6,610 nucleotides of DNA, from assembly GCA_900545075.1 (NCBI GenBank), contig UQXT01000105.1, positions 1 through 6,610 on the forward strand, given 5' to 3'. The position numbers were made by a program, and so were the translations under genes. The DNA comes from an uncultured Collinsella sp. GTDB taxonomy: Bacteria > Actinomycetota > Coriobacteriia > Coriobacteriales > Coriobacteriaceae. Below the pieces are notes generated by a model that saw nothing but the letters and a program-made list of their open reading frames with translations, did not search any database and was not told the DNA's origin. Of this stretch, positions 1 to 5,108 are shown in pieces. How positions within the stretch are numbered: the first letter of the stretch is position 1; each line of letters starts with the position of its first letter.

Positions 1-55
1 AACCCTGGACCTTGGGATTAAGAGTCCCCTGCTCTACCAACTGAGCTAACGACCC
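1..55 (-). tRNA. tRNA-Lys(CTT), third copy, 3' end cut by window edge
   Basis: This is the 5' part of a tRNA gene identical to the two complete copies at 99-174 and 218-293. It covers the 5' acceptor strand, D arm, anticodon arm with CTT anticodon, variable loop and the start of the T arm. The truncation is caused by the window edge, not by a visible mutation. It is the last visible gene of the His-Lys-Lys-Lys transcript. Confidence 0.95.
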
Positions 56-59
56 AAAG

Positions 60-85
60 CTAAAGTCCGTTGTGGCGGACTTTAG
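60..85 (-). repeat. Inter-tRNA hairpin, spacer copy 1
   Basis: A perfect 10-bp inverted repeat (60-69 with 76-85) encloses a 6-nt loop. In the minus-strand transcript it starts 13 nt after the CCA end of the upstream tRNA-Lys and ends 4 nt before the next tRNA. Only CTTT follows the stem, so it is a poor intrinsic terminator. A processing element, or a weak terminator that thins transcription along the array, is more plausible; both roles are inference. Confidence 0.85.
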
Positions 86-98
86 AGGAGATATCGTG

Positions 99-174
99 TG
101 GTGGGCCGTCAGGGGGTCGAACCCTGGACCTTGGGATTAAGAGTCCCCTGCTCTACCAACTGAGCTAACGACCC
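99..174 (-). tRNA. tRNA-Lys(CTT), second copy
   Basis: The 76-nt minus-strand gene folds as a standard cloverleaf. It has a 7-bp acceptor stem (GGGTCGT with ACGGCCC, one T-G wobble), D stem GCTC/GAGC, T stem CAGGG/CCCTG with a TTCGACC loop, discriminator A and an encoded CCA end (99-101). The anticodon loop CTCTTAA places CTT at positions 34-36, so it reads AAG lysine codons. The top anticodon-stem pair (27-43) is a G-A mismatch, shared by every copy that shows it. It is identical to its neighbours and lies 43 nt from each. Confidence 0.98.
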
Positions 175-178
175 AAAG

Positions 179-204
179 CTAAAGTCCGTTGTGGCGGACT
201 TTAG
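179..204 (-). repeat. Inter-tRNA hairpin, spacer copy 2
   Basis: This is an exact copy of the hairpin at 60-85, between the first and second tRNA-Lys genes of the transcript. The arms are 179-188 and 195-204, 10 bp without mismatch, with a 6-nt loop. Conservation of both arms here reflects the identical repeat unit, so it is not independent evidence for selection on the structure. Confidence 0.85.
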
Positions 205-217
205 AGGAGATATCGTG

Positions 218-293
218 TGGTGGGCCGTCAGGGGGTCGAACCCTGGACCTTGGGATTAAGAGTCCCCTGCTCTACCAACTGAGCTAACGACCC
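218..293 (-). tRNA. tRNA-Lys(CTT), first copy in the transcript
   Basis: This gene is identical over its 76 nt, including the encoded CCA, to the copy at 99-174. It is the promoter-proximal lysine tRNA and follows tRNA-His after a 22-nt gap (294-315). Its 5' flank differs from that of the other copies, so 293/294 marks one edge of the tandem duplication. The CTT anticodon reads AAG, which is the lysine codon favoured in the GC-rich genes nearby. Confidence 0.98.
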
Positions 294-315
294 GATATCA
301 ACACGAAGCAAGAAC

Positions 316-393
316 TGGGGTGGGTAAAGGGACTCGAACCCTCGACCTACGGGACCACAACCCGTCGCTCTAGCCAACTGAGCTACACCCACC
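316..393 (-). tRNA. tRNA-His(GTG)
   Basis: The minus strand folds into a cloverleaf with acceptor GTGGGTG/TACCCAC (one G-T pair at the base), anticodon loop TTGTGGT giving GTG, T loop TTCGAGT, and an encoded CCA (316-318). The base before the acceptor is G (complement of 393) and the discriminator is C (complement of 319). These can form the extra G-1:C73 pair that histidyl-tRNA synthetase recognises in bacterial tRNA-His. It is the first gene of the tRNA operon, about 20 nt after the predicted transcription start. Confidence 0.98.
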
Positions 394-419
394 GTGTCCT
401 GTGCGCTTCGCGCTCGACT

Positions 420-448
420 ATTATTGCAAGGAACGCCACGCGATGCAA
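420..448 (-). promoter_or_regulatory. Sigma70-type promoter of the His-Lys tRNA operon
   Basis: On the minus strand, -35 TTGCAT (443-448) and -10 AATAAT (420-425) are separated by exactly 17 nt (426-442). The predicted start is near 413, giving a leader of about 20 nt before tRNA-His that contains a small GCGC-TTC-GCGC hairpin (403-413). No coding sequence lies between promoter and tRNA. Confidence 0.75.
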
Positions 449-455
449 GCCCCAA

Positions 456-474
456 TTTTCAAGAATTTTGAAAA
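456..474. promoter_or_regulatory. AT-rich palindrome between divergent units
   Basis: TTTTCAA (456-462) and TTGAAAA (468-474) are perfect inverted repeats around GAATT. The site lies 7 nt upstream of the tRNA promoter -35 box and about 85 nt upstream of the aminotransferase start. It could be an operator or an UP-like element for the tRNA promoter. Nearby, TTTCGAGC occurs twice (480-487 and 491-498) as a direct repeat 11 bp apart. Function is inference. I see no convincing plus-strand promoter in the rest of this 165-nt gap; the best candidate (TTCCCA at 501-506, TAAACT at 522-527, 15-nt spacer) is weak. Confidence 0.35.
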
Positions 475-558
475 GAGTTTTTCGAGCGCGTTTCGAGCAA
501 TTCCCACTGGTTCCATAGGAGTAAACTTGCCCCACTGCAAATCCTCGAAAGGACCGTC

Positions 559-1740
559 ATGAAAGAACTCTCCAACCGCACGGCAAGATTTACCGATTCG
601 GTCATCCGCCGCATGACACGCATCTCCAATAAGTACGGCGCCGTCAACCTCTCACAGGGCTTCCCCGACTTCGATCCCCCGGCGCAGCTGCTCAATAGCC
701 TGAGCACCATCGCGACCGACCCCAAGCCGCTCTATCACCAGTACTCCATCACTTGGGGCTCCCAGGCCATGCGCGAGGCGCTCGCCGCCAAGCAGGAGCA
801 CTTTATGGGCATGCCGATCAACCCCAACGAGAACATCGTGGTCACCTGTGGCTCCACCGAGGCCATGATGGCCGCCATGATGACGGTCACGAACCCCGGC
901 GACAAGGTCGTCATCTTCTCTCCGTTCTACGAGAACTACGGCGCCGACACGATCCTTTCGGGTGCCGAGCCCATCTACGTGCCGCTCAACCCGCCCACAT
1001 TCGACTTTGACCGCGAGACGCTCGAGGCGGCCTTCCGCGACAACGACCCCAAGGCCATCGTCCTGTGCAATCCTTCCAACCCCTGCGGCAAGGTCTTTAC
1101 GCGCGAGGAGCTCACCTTTATCGCCGACCTCTGCAAAAAATACGACGCCTACTGCATCACCGACGAGGTGTACGAGCACATCGTCTATGCGCCCCACGAG
1201 CACGTCTATATGGCCACCCTGCCCGGCATGTTCGAACGCACTATCAGCTGCAGTTCGCTGTCCAAGACGTACTCCATCACCGGCTGGCGTCTGGGCTACA
1301 CCATTGCCCCGGCCCAGATCACCGAGCGCATCAAGAAGGTCCACGACTTTCTCACCGTGGGTGCCGCCGCTCCCCTGCAGGAAGCCGTCGTCACCGCCCT
1401 CAACTTCGACGACAGCTATTACGATGAGGTCCTCGACCTCTACACCGCCAAACGCGATTTGTTCTGCCAGGGACTCGACAGCATCGGTCTTGAGCATAAC
1501 GTGCCGCAGGGCGCCTACTACGTCATGATGGACATCTCTGAGTTTGGCTATGACAGCGACCTCGAATTCTGCGAGGACCTCGCGTCTAAGGTGGGCGTGG
1601 GCGCCGTGCCCGGCTCGAGCTTCTTCCGCGAGCCCGTCAACCATCTGATTCGTTTCCACTTTGCCAAGCGAGACGAGACGCTTAACGCGGCACTGGAGAA
1701 CCTCAAGTCGCTACGTGATAAAATCAAGCCGCGCGGGTAA
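559..1740 (+). CDS. PLP-dependent class I aminotransferase (methionine/kynurenine aminotransferase-like)
   Basis: This 393-residue protein has the normal length and motif order of fold-type I aminotransferases. Visible are VNLSQGFPDF (29-38), GST (98-100) in the phosphate-binding region, NPSNPCGK (171-178) with Asn174 facing the cofactor, TDEVYEH (201-207) with Asp202 for the pyridine nitrogen, SLSKTYSITGWRLGY (233-247) with Schiff-base Lys236, and RFHFAK (365-370) with Arg365 for the substrate carboxylate. The NLSQGFPDF, DEVYEHI and KTYxxTGW blocks resemble the E. coli YbdL and kynurenine aminotransferase group more than classical AspC, so the amino donor may be methionine, an aromatic or a broad set. 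The exact substrate cannot be read from sequence. AAAGGA (548-553) lies 5 nt before the ATG. The gene stands alone and ends at a strong terminator 26 nt downstream. It is cytosolic, with no signal peptide or membrane segment. Confidence 0.93.
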   Translation: MKELSNRTARFTDSVIRRMTRISNKYGAVNLSQGFPDFDPPAQLLNSLSTIATDPKPLYHQYSITWGSQAMREALAAKQEHFMGMPINPNENIVVTCGSTEAMMAAMMTVTNPGDKVVIFSPFYENYGADTILSGAEPIYVPLNPPTFDFDRETLEAAFRDNDPKAIVLCNPSNPCGKVFTREELTFIADLCKKYDAYCITDEVYEHIVYAPHEHVYMATLPGMFERTISCSSLSKTYSITGWRLGYTIAPAQITERIKKVHDFLTVGAAAPLQEAVVTALNFDDSYYDEVLDLYTAKRDLFCQGLDSIGLEHNVPQGAYYVMMDISEFGYDSDLEFCEDLASKVGVGAVPGSSFFREPVNHLIRFHFAKRDETLNAALENLKSLRDKIKPRG

Positions 1741-1765
1741 GGACGGCCCGGCAACTAAAGAAACC

Positions 1766-1808
1766 AAAGAAGCCTCGCACCGCCCGCCGCGCTGCGAGGC
1801 TTCTTTTA
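1766..1808 (+). terminator. Intrinsic terminator after the aminotransferase gene
   Basis: A 14-bp perfect stem (1766-1779 with 1793-1806) encloses a 13-nt GC-rich loop and runs into TTCTTTTATA. It starts 25 nt after the stop codon. The opposite strand also reads into a T-rich stretch (TTCTTTGGTTTCTTT), so it may work in both directions. Confidence 0.92.
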
Positions 1809-1814
1809 TAGCGC

Positions 1815-1842
1815 TTCCTTAATTTGGTTAGAGCCCTATACT
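1815..1842 (+). promoter_or_regulatory. Candidate promoter of the fructokinase gene
   Basis: A -10 box TATACT (1837-1842) is preceded after 16 nt by a weak -35 TTCCTT (1815-1820). The predicted start near 1849 gives a leader of about 32 nt before the ATG at 1881. The -10 box is good and the -35 box poor, so an activator or low basal strength is possible. No clear operator palindrome is seen. Confidence 0.5.
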
Positions 1843-1880
1843 TTAGTCACGGAGCAACTCGTCCCAGAGAGAGGAATACT

Positions 1881-2771
1881 ATGGCAGAACAGCAGCTTAT
1901 CGGAGCGCTCGAGGCCGGCGGCACCAAGATGGTCTGCGCCACGGGCTATGCAGACGGTACGGTCCTGGAGCGTGAGCAAATCGCGACCACGACCCAGCAG
2001 GAGACCGTTGAGGCCGTCAATGCATGGTTTGCCGACAAGGGCATCGCCGCGCTGGGAATCGGCGCCTTTGGCCCCACCGCAGTCAACCCCGCCTCGCCCC
2101 AATACGGCAAGATCCTGGAGACGCCCAAAACGGCATGGCGCTACTTTGACCTGCTGGGCACCATCCAAAACGAGCTCAACATTCCCTGCGGCTACGATAC
2201 CGACGTCAACGTCGCCTGCCTGGGCGAGGTCACCTTTGGTTGCGCCCAGGGCCTCACGGACGTGGTCTACCTGACCATCGGCACCGGCGTGGGCGCTGGC
2301 GTGCTCTCGGGCGGCCAGCTCGTGCACGGCATGATGCATCCCGAGGCCGGCCACATCCTGGTCACGCGCGACCCGCGCGACACCATCGGCGAGCATAGCG
2401 CCTGCCCCTTCCACGACAACTGCCTCGAGGGCCTCATCGCCGGCCCCGGCGTTAAAAAGCGCTGGGAGGGCAAGAGCGCCGGAGACATGGCCGATGACCC
2501 GGAGGCCATGGACCTGCTCGCAGGCTATCTGGCACAGGCGCTCATGACCTACACGCTGTGCTACGCGCCGCAAAAGATCATCATCGGCGGCGGCGTGGCC
2601 GACCACACCCCCATCGTGCCGCTCGCGCGCAAAAAGTGCGCCGAGATGCTCAACGGCTATATCGTCACGCCCGAGGTCAACGACATCGATAACTACATCG
2701 TCAACAACAGCCTCGAGGGCAAGCAGGGCATCATGGGCTGCCTAGCCCTGGGCGCGCAGGCGCTCCAGTAA
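1881..2771 (+). CDS. ROK-family fructokinase (sugar kinase)
   Basis: This 296-residue cytosolic sugar kinase most likely phosphorylates fructose to fructose 6-phosphate with ATP. Motifs in order: EAGGTK (11-16, first phosphate loop), DTDVN (106-110) with the catalytic-base aspartate, TIGTGVGAG (132-140, second phosphate loop), HPEAGHI (153-159), CPFHDNC (175-181) and GGGV (236-239, adenosine side). His158 with Cys175, His178 and Cys181 match the zinc site of the ROK fructokinase subgroup, such as B. subtilis GmuE and streptococcal ScrK, and the length fits these enzymes. The reading frame is open 19 codons further upstream to 1824, but that start lies upstream of the predicted -10 box. AGAGAGG sits 6 nt before 1881 and the GALEAGGTK block normally lies near the N-terminus, so 1881 is chosen. 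No transporter or glycosidase adjoins to name the sugar source. Mannose or glucose as substrate cannot be excluded. Confidence 0.92.
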   Translation: MAEQQLIGALEAGGTKMVCATGYADGTVLEREQIATTTQQETVEAVNAWFADKGIAALGIGAFGPTAVNPASPQYGKILETPKTAWRYFDLLGTIQNELNIPCGYDTDVNVACLGEVTFGCAQGLTDVVYLTIGTGVGAGVLSGGQLVHGMMHPEAGHILVTRDPRDTIGEHSACPFHDNCLEGLIAGPGVKKRWEGKSAGDMADDPEAMDLLAGYLAQALMTYTLCYAPQKIIIGGGVADHTPIVPLARKKCAEMLNGYIVTPEVNDIDNYIVNNSLEGKQGIMGCLALGAQALQ

Positions 2772-2857
2772 AGGACACCTCAACGGCTCGCGGCGTAGCC
2801 AAGCTCGCAAAACGCCCGGACAACGCCGTCACGCCCCGCAGAGGCCCTCAAACGCAC

Positions 2858-2900
2858 AAGGCCGCCTAGGACCAAGCAAAACGTCCTAGGCGGCCTTTTT
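2858..2900 (+). terminator. Intrinsic terminator after the fructokinase gene
   Basis: A 15-bp perfect stem (2858-2872 with 2883-2897) encloses a 10-nt loop and ends in a T run (2896-2900). Read on the minus strand the tail is only TTGTGCG, so termination of the convergent VanZ transcript here would be weaker. The 86 nt between the fructokinase stop and this stem show nothing recognisable. Confidence 0.93.
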
Positions 2901-3335
2901 GGTGCATATCAGAGACCGTAAGAGATATCGGAGCACGACGCCTGTCGTCGCCCCACAGCAGTCGATCATCACATCGGTAATCATGCCGGCGCGACCGGGC
3001 ACAAAAAGCTGGATCGTCTCGTCGATAGAGGGGATAAGCAGCAAGAACACCGCCGTGGGCAGCAACACATCAAACGTGCGCCGGCCTTCGAGGTCAAAGG
3101 CGTGCGTCGCCAAGATGCCAAGCACCATGTACTCGGTAAAATGAGCGCACTTGCGCACGACGAAGTTGGTCACCCACTCGCATGGAAGCCCCAGGGCCTG
3201 CAAAAAGCCGCGAATGGATTCCATGATCGACAGGCTCAACGAACCAGACCCCGTACCGGGAACCAGCGAATTGCCCCAAATGACGAGCACCATGGCGCAG
3301 GCGGCAAGCGCCCATTTTCGATCGAGCTTAACCAT
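2886..3335 (-). CDS. VanZ-family membrane protein
   Basis: This 149-residue integral membrane protein carries the VanZ-like family hallmarks: RKCAHFTEY (61-69), then DETIQLF (105-111) followed by PGR (113-115) and DVMIDCCG (121-128). Hydrophobic segments lie at about 8-25, 67-80, 88-103 and 124-142, fitting a small four-helix protein. Enterococcal VanZ gives low-level teicoplanin resistance, but most family members have no known role, and no other van gene is present, so resistance should not be assumed. It starts 7 nt after the stop of the 483-residue gene upstream. GGAGG (3348-3352) is 12 nt from the ATG and overlaps that gene's last codons, so translational coupling is likely. The stop TAG and the last codons (Lys-Lys-Ala-Ala) are encoded by the terminator stem of the convergent fructokinase gene. 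Confidence 0.88.
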   Translation of the reverse strand: MVKLDRKWALAACAMVLVIWGNSLVPGTGSGSLSLSIMESIRGFLQALGLPCEWVTNFVVRKCAHFTEYMVLGILATHAFDLEGRRTFDVLLPTAVFLLLIPSIDETIQLFVPGRAGMITDVMIDCCGATTGVVLRYLLRSLICTKKAA

Positions 3336-3342
3336 GCGGCAA

Positions 3343-4794
3343 TTATGCCTCCGCGCGCAGCGGCGTAAAGCTGGCGGTACCGCCCTCGATAACGCTCAGA
3401 TAGGCACGGCCCGTGCGCTTGACGGCCGCAGACTGCAGACGGTTGATCTCTTCCTCGAGAATCTGATTGACGCGCTCATGGCGGCGGTTTTCCATAACGC
3501 CGGCAGCGATAGCCTCGGCGTGCTCGATACCCTCGCGCGAAATACGCGCGGTATCCTCGGGAAGCACAGAGCTGTGGCGGCCGACATAGACGGGAGCAAC
3601 CGAGACGGGTGAGGCCGCAGGCGTGGGCACCGCCACGGGGGCGGGCTCGGCAGCCTCGGCCATGATCGCCATAGCGGCGGCCCACATGTCCTCGTGGCCC
3701 GAATAATCGGCCATGGGGATATCTTCCTCAATAGAGGCATCGGGGAGACTGCCGGTATCCACGCGATCCTGGACATCGATAGAAGCAGTGATGGCGGCGG
3801 GCTCGTCCAGATCGGCAAGATCCACACCCTTGGCATCGGAAATGATGGGCATGCTGGCGAGCTTAGCGTTGTACGGCGCCGCCTCCGCGGCCTGCATTTG
3901 GGCCGAAGCGCCCCAAAGCGAGCTTTCGGCAGCACGGCGAGCGGCGACGGTCTCCTCGTCGACAGCCAGGGGCTCATCGGCAAAGGGATCGGAGACAGGA
4001 GCCGGCTGAGCTGCGCTCTGCTGGCCGGTCGAAGCGGCAGCCGCGGCAGAGGCGTACGCAGACGACGACGCGCCGTTATGGGCGGCATTGTTGGCGGCGT
4101 TGGCCACAAGCGCCACGAAGGCTGCGGTGCTACCCGCAGGGGCGGCTTGAGAGCCCGAGACGGCGCGTGCGGCAGCGGCAATGTCATCGCGATTGTAAGA
4201 ACCGGTCTTTCCACCGTTGGTGAGCTCGTCGATTGCGACCTGGTAGACATCGCGCGAACGCGCGGGATCGCAGCTGACCGGGGAATCGTCATCGAGCATG
4301 CTGTCGATCATAGACCAGGCGTCGGCCTCATCCATGGCGTTAGCCGCGCGCGCGATAGTGGGAACGCCATCGTCGGCGTGGCGGCGCTGAAACGCACCGG
4401 TCAGGCCGGAGAGAAATGCGGAAGAAGGCTGTGCGGCATTGTCTTGATCGGCCGGTGCCGCAGGCTGAGGCATCGCCCCCTGCTGCTGCGCGGGAATCGA
4501 GGCAGTCTTGAACTCGTTATGGGTCTGGCCAAACTGAGCGGCGCCGCCCACGGCATCGGGCTCAAACAGGCGACCATCGTGCTCGGCGCGATACTCGGAG
4601 ATGCCCAGCGAGGCTGCGTAGATGCCCACGCCCGCCACCGCACCAACGGCAAAGGGAACCGCGCCCGCGACAACCGTCTCATTAACCGACGAGAACGGCA
4701 GCGTCGCGGCATACATAACCACGGGAGCGGCAAGGCCGATCCCGCACGAAAGTCCGGCAAGGACTGCTCGTTGTGTTGCATCAGAAGAAGCCAT
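3343..4794 (-). CDS. Hypothetical protein, N-terminal membrane hairpin and long Ala-rich tail
   Basis: I do not recognise a family for this 483-residue protein. Two hydrophobic segments (about 10-33 and 41-65) joined by a six-residue turn form a membrane hairpin, so the N-terminus and the long C-terminal part lie on the same side, probably cytoplasmic. Residues 80-400 are rich in Ala, Pro, Asp and Ser and look largely disordered. More ordered-looking islands are VPTIARA (144-150), EADAWSMIDSMLDDD (156-170), a polar stretch around 180-210 and HEDMWAAAMAIMAEA (367-381). Residues 414-457 are charged and helical, a possible coiled coil, followed by a compact end, GRAYLSVIEGG (462-472). ATG 4794 is chosen because GGGGAG (4800-4805) is 5 nt upstream; a TTG nine codons earlier would put that site inside the gene. 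It is the first gene of an operon with the VanZ-like gene, so an envelope role is possible, but this is inference. Confidence 0.8.
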   Translation of the reverse strand: MASSDATQRAVLAGLSCGIGLAAPVVMYAATLPFSSVNETVVAGAVPFAVGAVAGVGIYAASLGISEYRAEHDGRLFEPDAVGGAAQFGQTHNEFKTASIPAQQQGAMPQPAAPADQDNAAQPSSAFLSGLTGAFQRRHADDGVPTIARAANAMDEADAWSMIDSMLDDDSPVSCDPARSRDVYQVAIDELTNGGKTGSYNRDDIAAAARAVSGSQAAPAGSTAAFVALVANAANNAAHNGASSSAYASAAAAASTGQQSAAQPAPVSDPFADEPLAVDEETVAARRAAESSLWGASAQMQAAEAAPYNAKLASMPIISDAKGVDLADLDEPAAITASIDVQDRVDTGSLPDASIEEDIPMADYSGHEDMWAAAMAIMAEAAEPAPVAVPTPAASPVSVAPVYVGRHSSVLPEDTARISREGIEHAEAIAAGVMENRRHERVNQILEEEINRLQSAAVKRTGRAYLSVIEGGTASFTPLRAEA

Positions 4795-4924
4795 GAGCTC
4801 TCCCCATCTTCCAGCACCCAAATCGAATCATTTAGCTGGCTGCGCGAGAGAAGATGAAGCGGGGCTATGCCCCAAAGCAACGGTATATGGTTCGTTTCAT
4901 CTGCGTTTTCCGTCGCGAAGCTTA
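4795..4924 (-). promoter_or_regulatory. Long 5' leader of the membrane protein-VanZ operon
   Basis: About 130 nt separate the predicted transcription start from ATG 4794. The leader has a short hairpin, GGGGC-ATA-GCCCC (4861-4873). CATCTTC in the transcript (complement of 4850-4856) can pair with GAAGATG (complement of 4805-4811), which abuts the ribosome site. CTCTC (complement of 4846-4850) could instead pair with GAGAG overlapping the ribosome site (complement of 4798-4802). The two pairings are mutually exclusive. It matches no riboswitch class that I recognise, and all stems are short. Confidence 0.3.
4800..4805 (-). promoter_or_regulatory. Ribosome binding site fixing the start at 4794
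   Basis: The minus strand reads GGGGAG, 5 nt before ATG 4794. It decides between this ATG and the in-frame TTG at 4821, which has no comparable site in front of it. Confidence 0.75.
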
Positions 4925-4930
4925 AAAGTT

Positions 4931-4959
4931 ATTATGCGAAACCGACCCTCCGATTGCAA
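4931..4959 (-). promoter_or_regulatory. Sigma70-type promoter of the membrane protein-VanZ operon
   Basis: On the minus strand, -35 TTGCAA (4954-4959) and -10 CATAAT (4931-4936) are separated by exactly 17 nt (4937-4953). Predicted start is near 4924. It lies downstream of the rho terminator, so the operon is expressed independently of rho. Between 4960 and 5035 I see only a 5-bp inverted repeat (4994-4998 with 5004-5008). Confidence 0.75.
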
Positions 4960-5035
4960 GCGATGAGGCCCGATTGTGACTCGAAAACTGCTGCTTATCG
5001 GTCATAAGGTCAAAAAATGTTGCCGAGTGGCGCCG

Positions 5036-5067
5036 TAAAGAAAGGGCCGAGGCATAAACCCCGGCCC
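5036..5067 (-). terminator. Intrinsic terminator of rho
   Basis: In the minus-strand transcript a 9-bp stem with one G-U pair (5059-5067 with 5044-5052) and a 6-nt loop is followed by TTTCTTTA. It lies 41 nt after the rho stop codon. The gene for Rho itself thus ends at a Rho-independent terminator. Confidence 0.9.
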
Positions 5068-5108
5068 GATTGCCCGTTCTTATAGCGATATTGCGTGCGA
5101 CTTATGGT

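Larger units (their letters stand above)
1..293 (-). repeat. Perfect 119-bp tandem repeat carrying tRNA-Lys genes
   Basis: Bases 1-119 recur without a mismatch at 120-238, and the first 55 bases recur again at 239-293, so about 2.5 units are visible and the array may continue beyond the left edge. Each unit holds one tRNA-Lys gene plus a 43-nt spacer. Identity covers the spacer as well as the tRNA, which points to recent duplication or ongoing gene conversion rather than selection on the tRNA alone. After 293 the sequence diverges into the unrelated 22-nt gap before tRNA-His. Confidence 0.97.

Noticed and set aside
1..293. Tandem repeats as a CRISPR array or integrated element end
   Set aside because: The repeats are tRNA genes with identical spacers, whereas CRISPR spacers differ. 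No integrase gene or att-like partial tRNA duplication is visible; the truncated copy is due only to the window edge.
228..455. 75-codon minus-strand reading frame
   Set aside because: It is a translation through tRNA-His and tRNA-Lys and extends into the tRNA promoter. Such conceptual peptides are a known annotation artefact.
652..1659. 335-codon minus-strand frame opposite the aminotransferase
   Set aside because: It is the antisense of a well-supported gene in GC-rich DNA; its Val/Gly/Asp/His-rich composition is a codon-complement artefact and it has no recognisable motif.
1824..1880. Upstream extension of the fructokinase gene by 19 codons
   Set aside because: The extension would start before the predicted -10 box and displace the conserved N-terminal GALEAGGTK block; a good ribosome site precedes the ATG at 1881.
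2886..3335. Glycopeptide resistance determinant
   Set aside because: The family match is to VanZ-like proteins in general, and no vanA/B, vanH, vanX or two-component genes are nearby. Resistance cannot be claimed from this.
3694..4857. 387-codon plus-strand frame opposite the 483-residue gene
   Set aside because: Its Gly/Arg/His-rich composition mirrors the Ala-rich gene on the other strand, and it overlaps that gene's leader. The minus-strand frame has a promoter, ribosome site and membrane segments.
4970..5035. Second minus-strand promoter from TTGACC (rc near 5006-5011)
   Set aside because: The -35-like hexamer is good, but the sequence 17 nt downstream (CAGTTT) is a poor -10 box, while the promoter at 4931-4959 is well formed.
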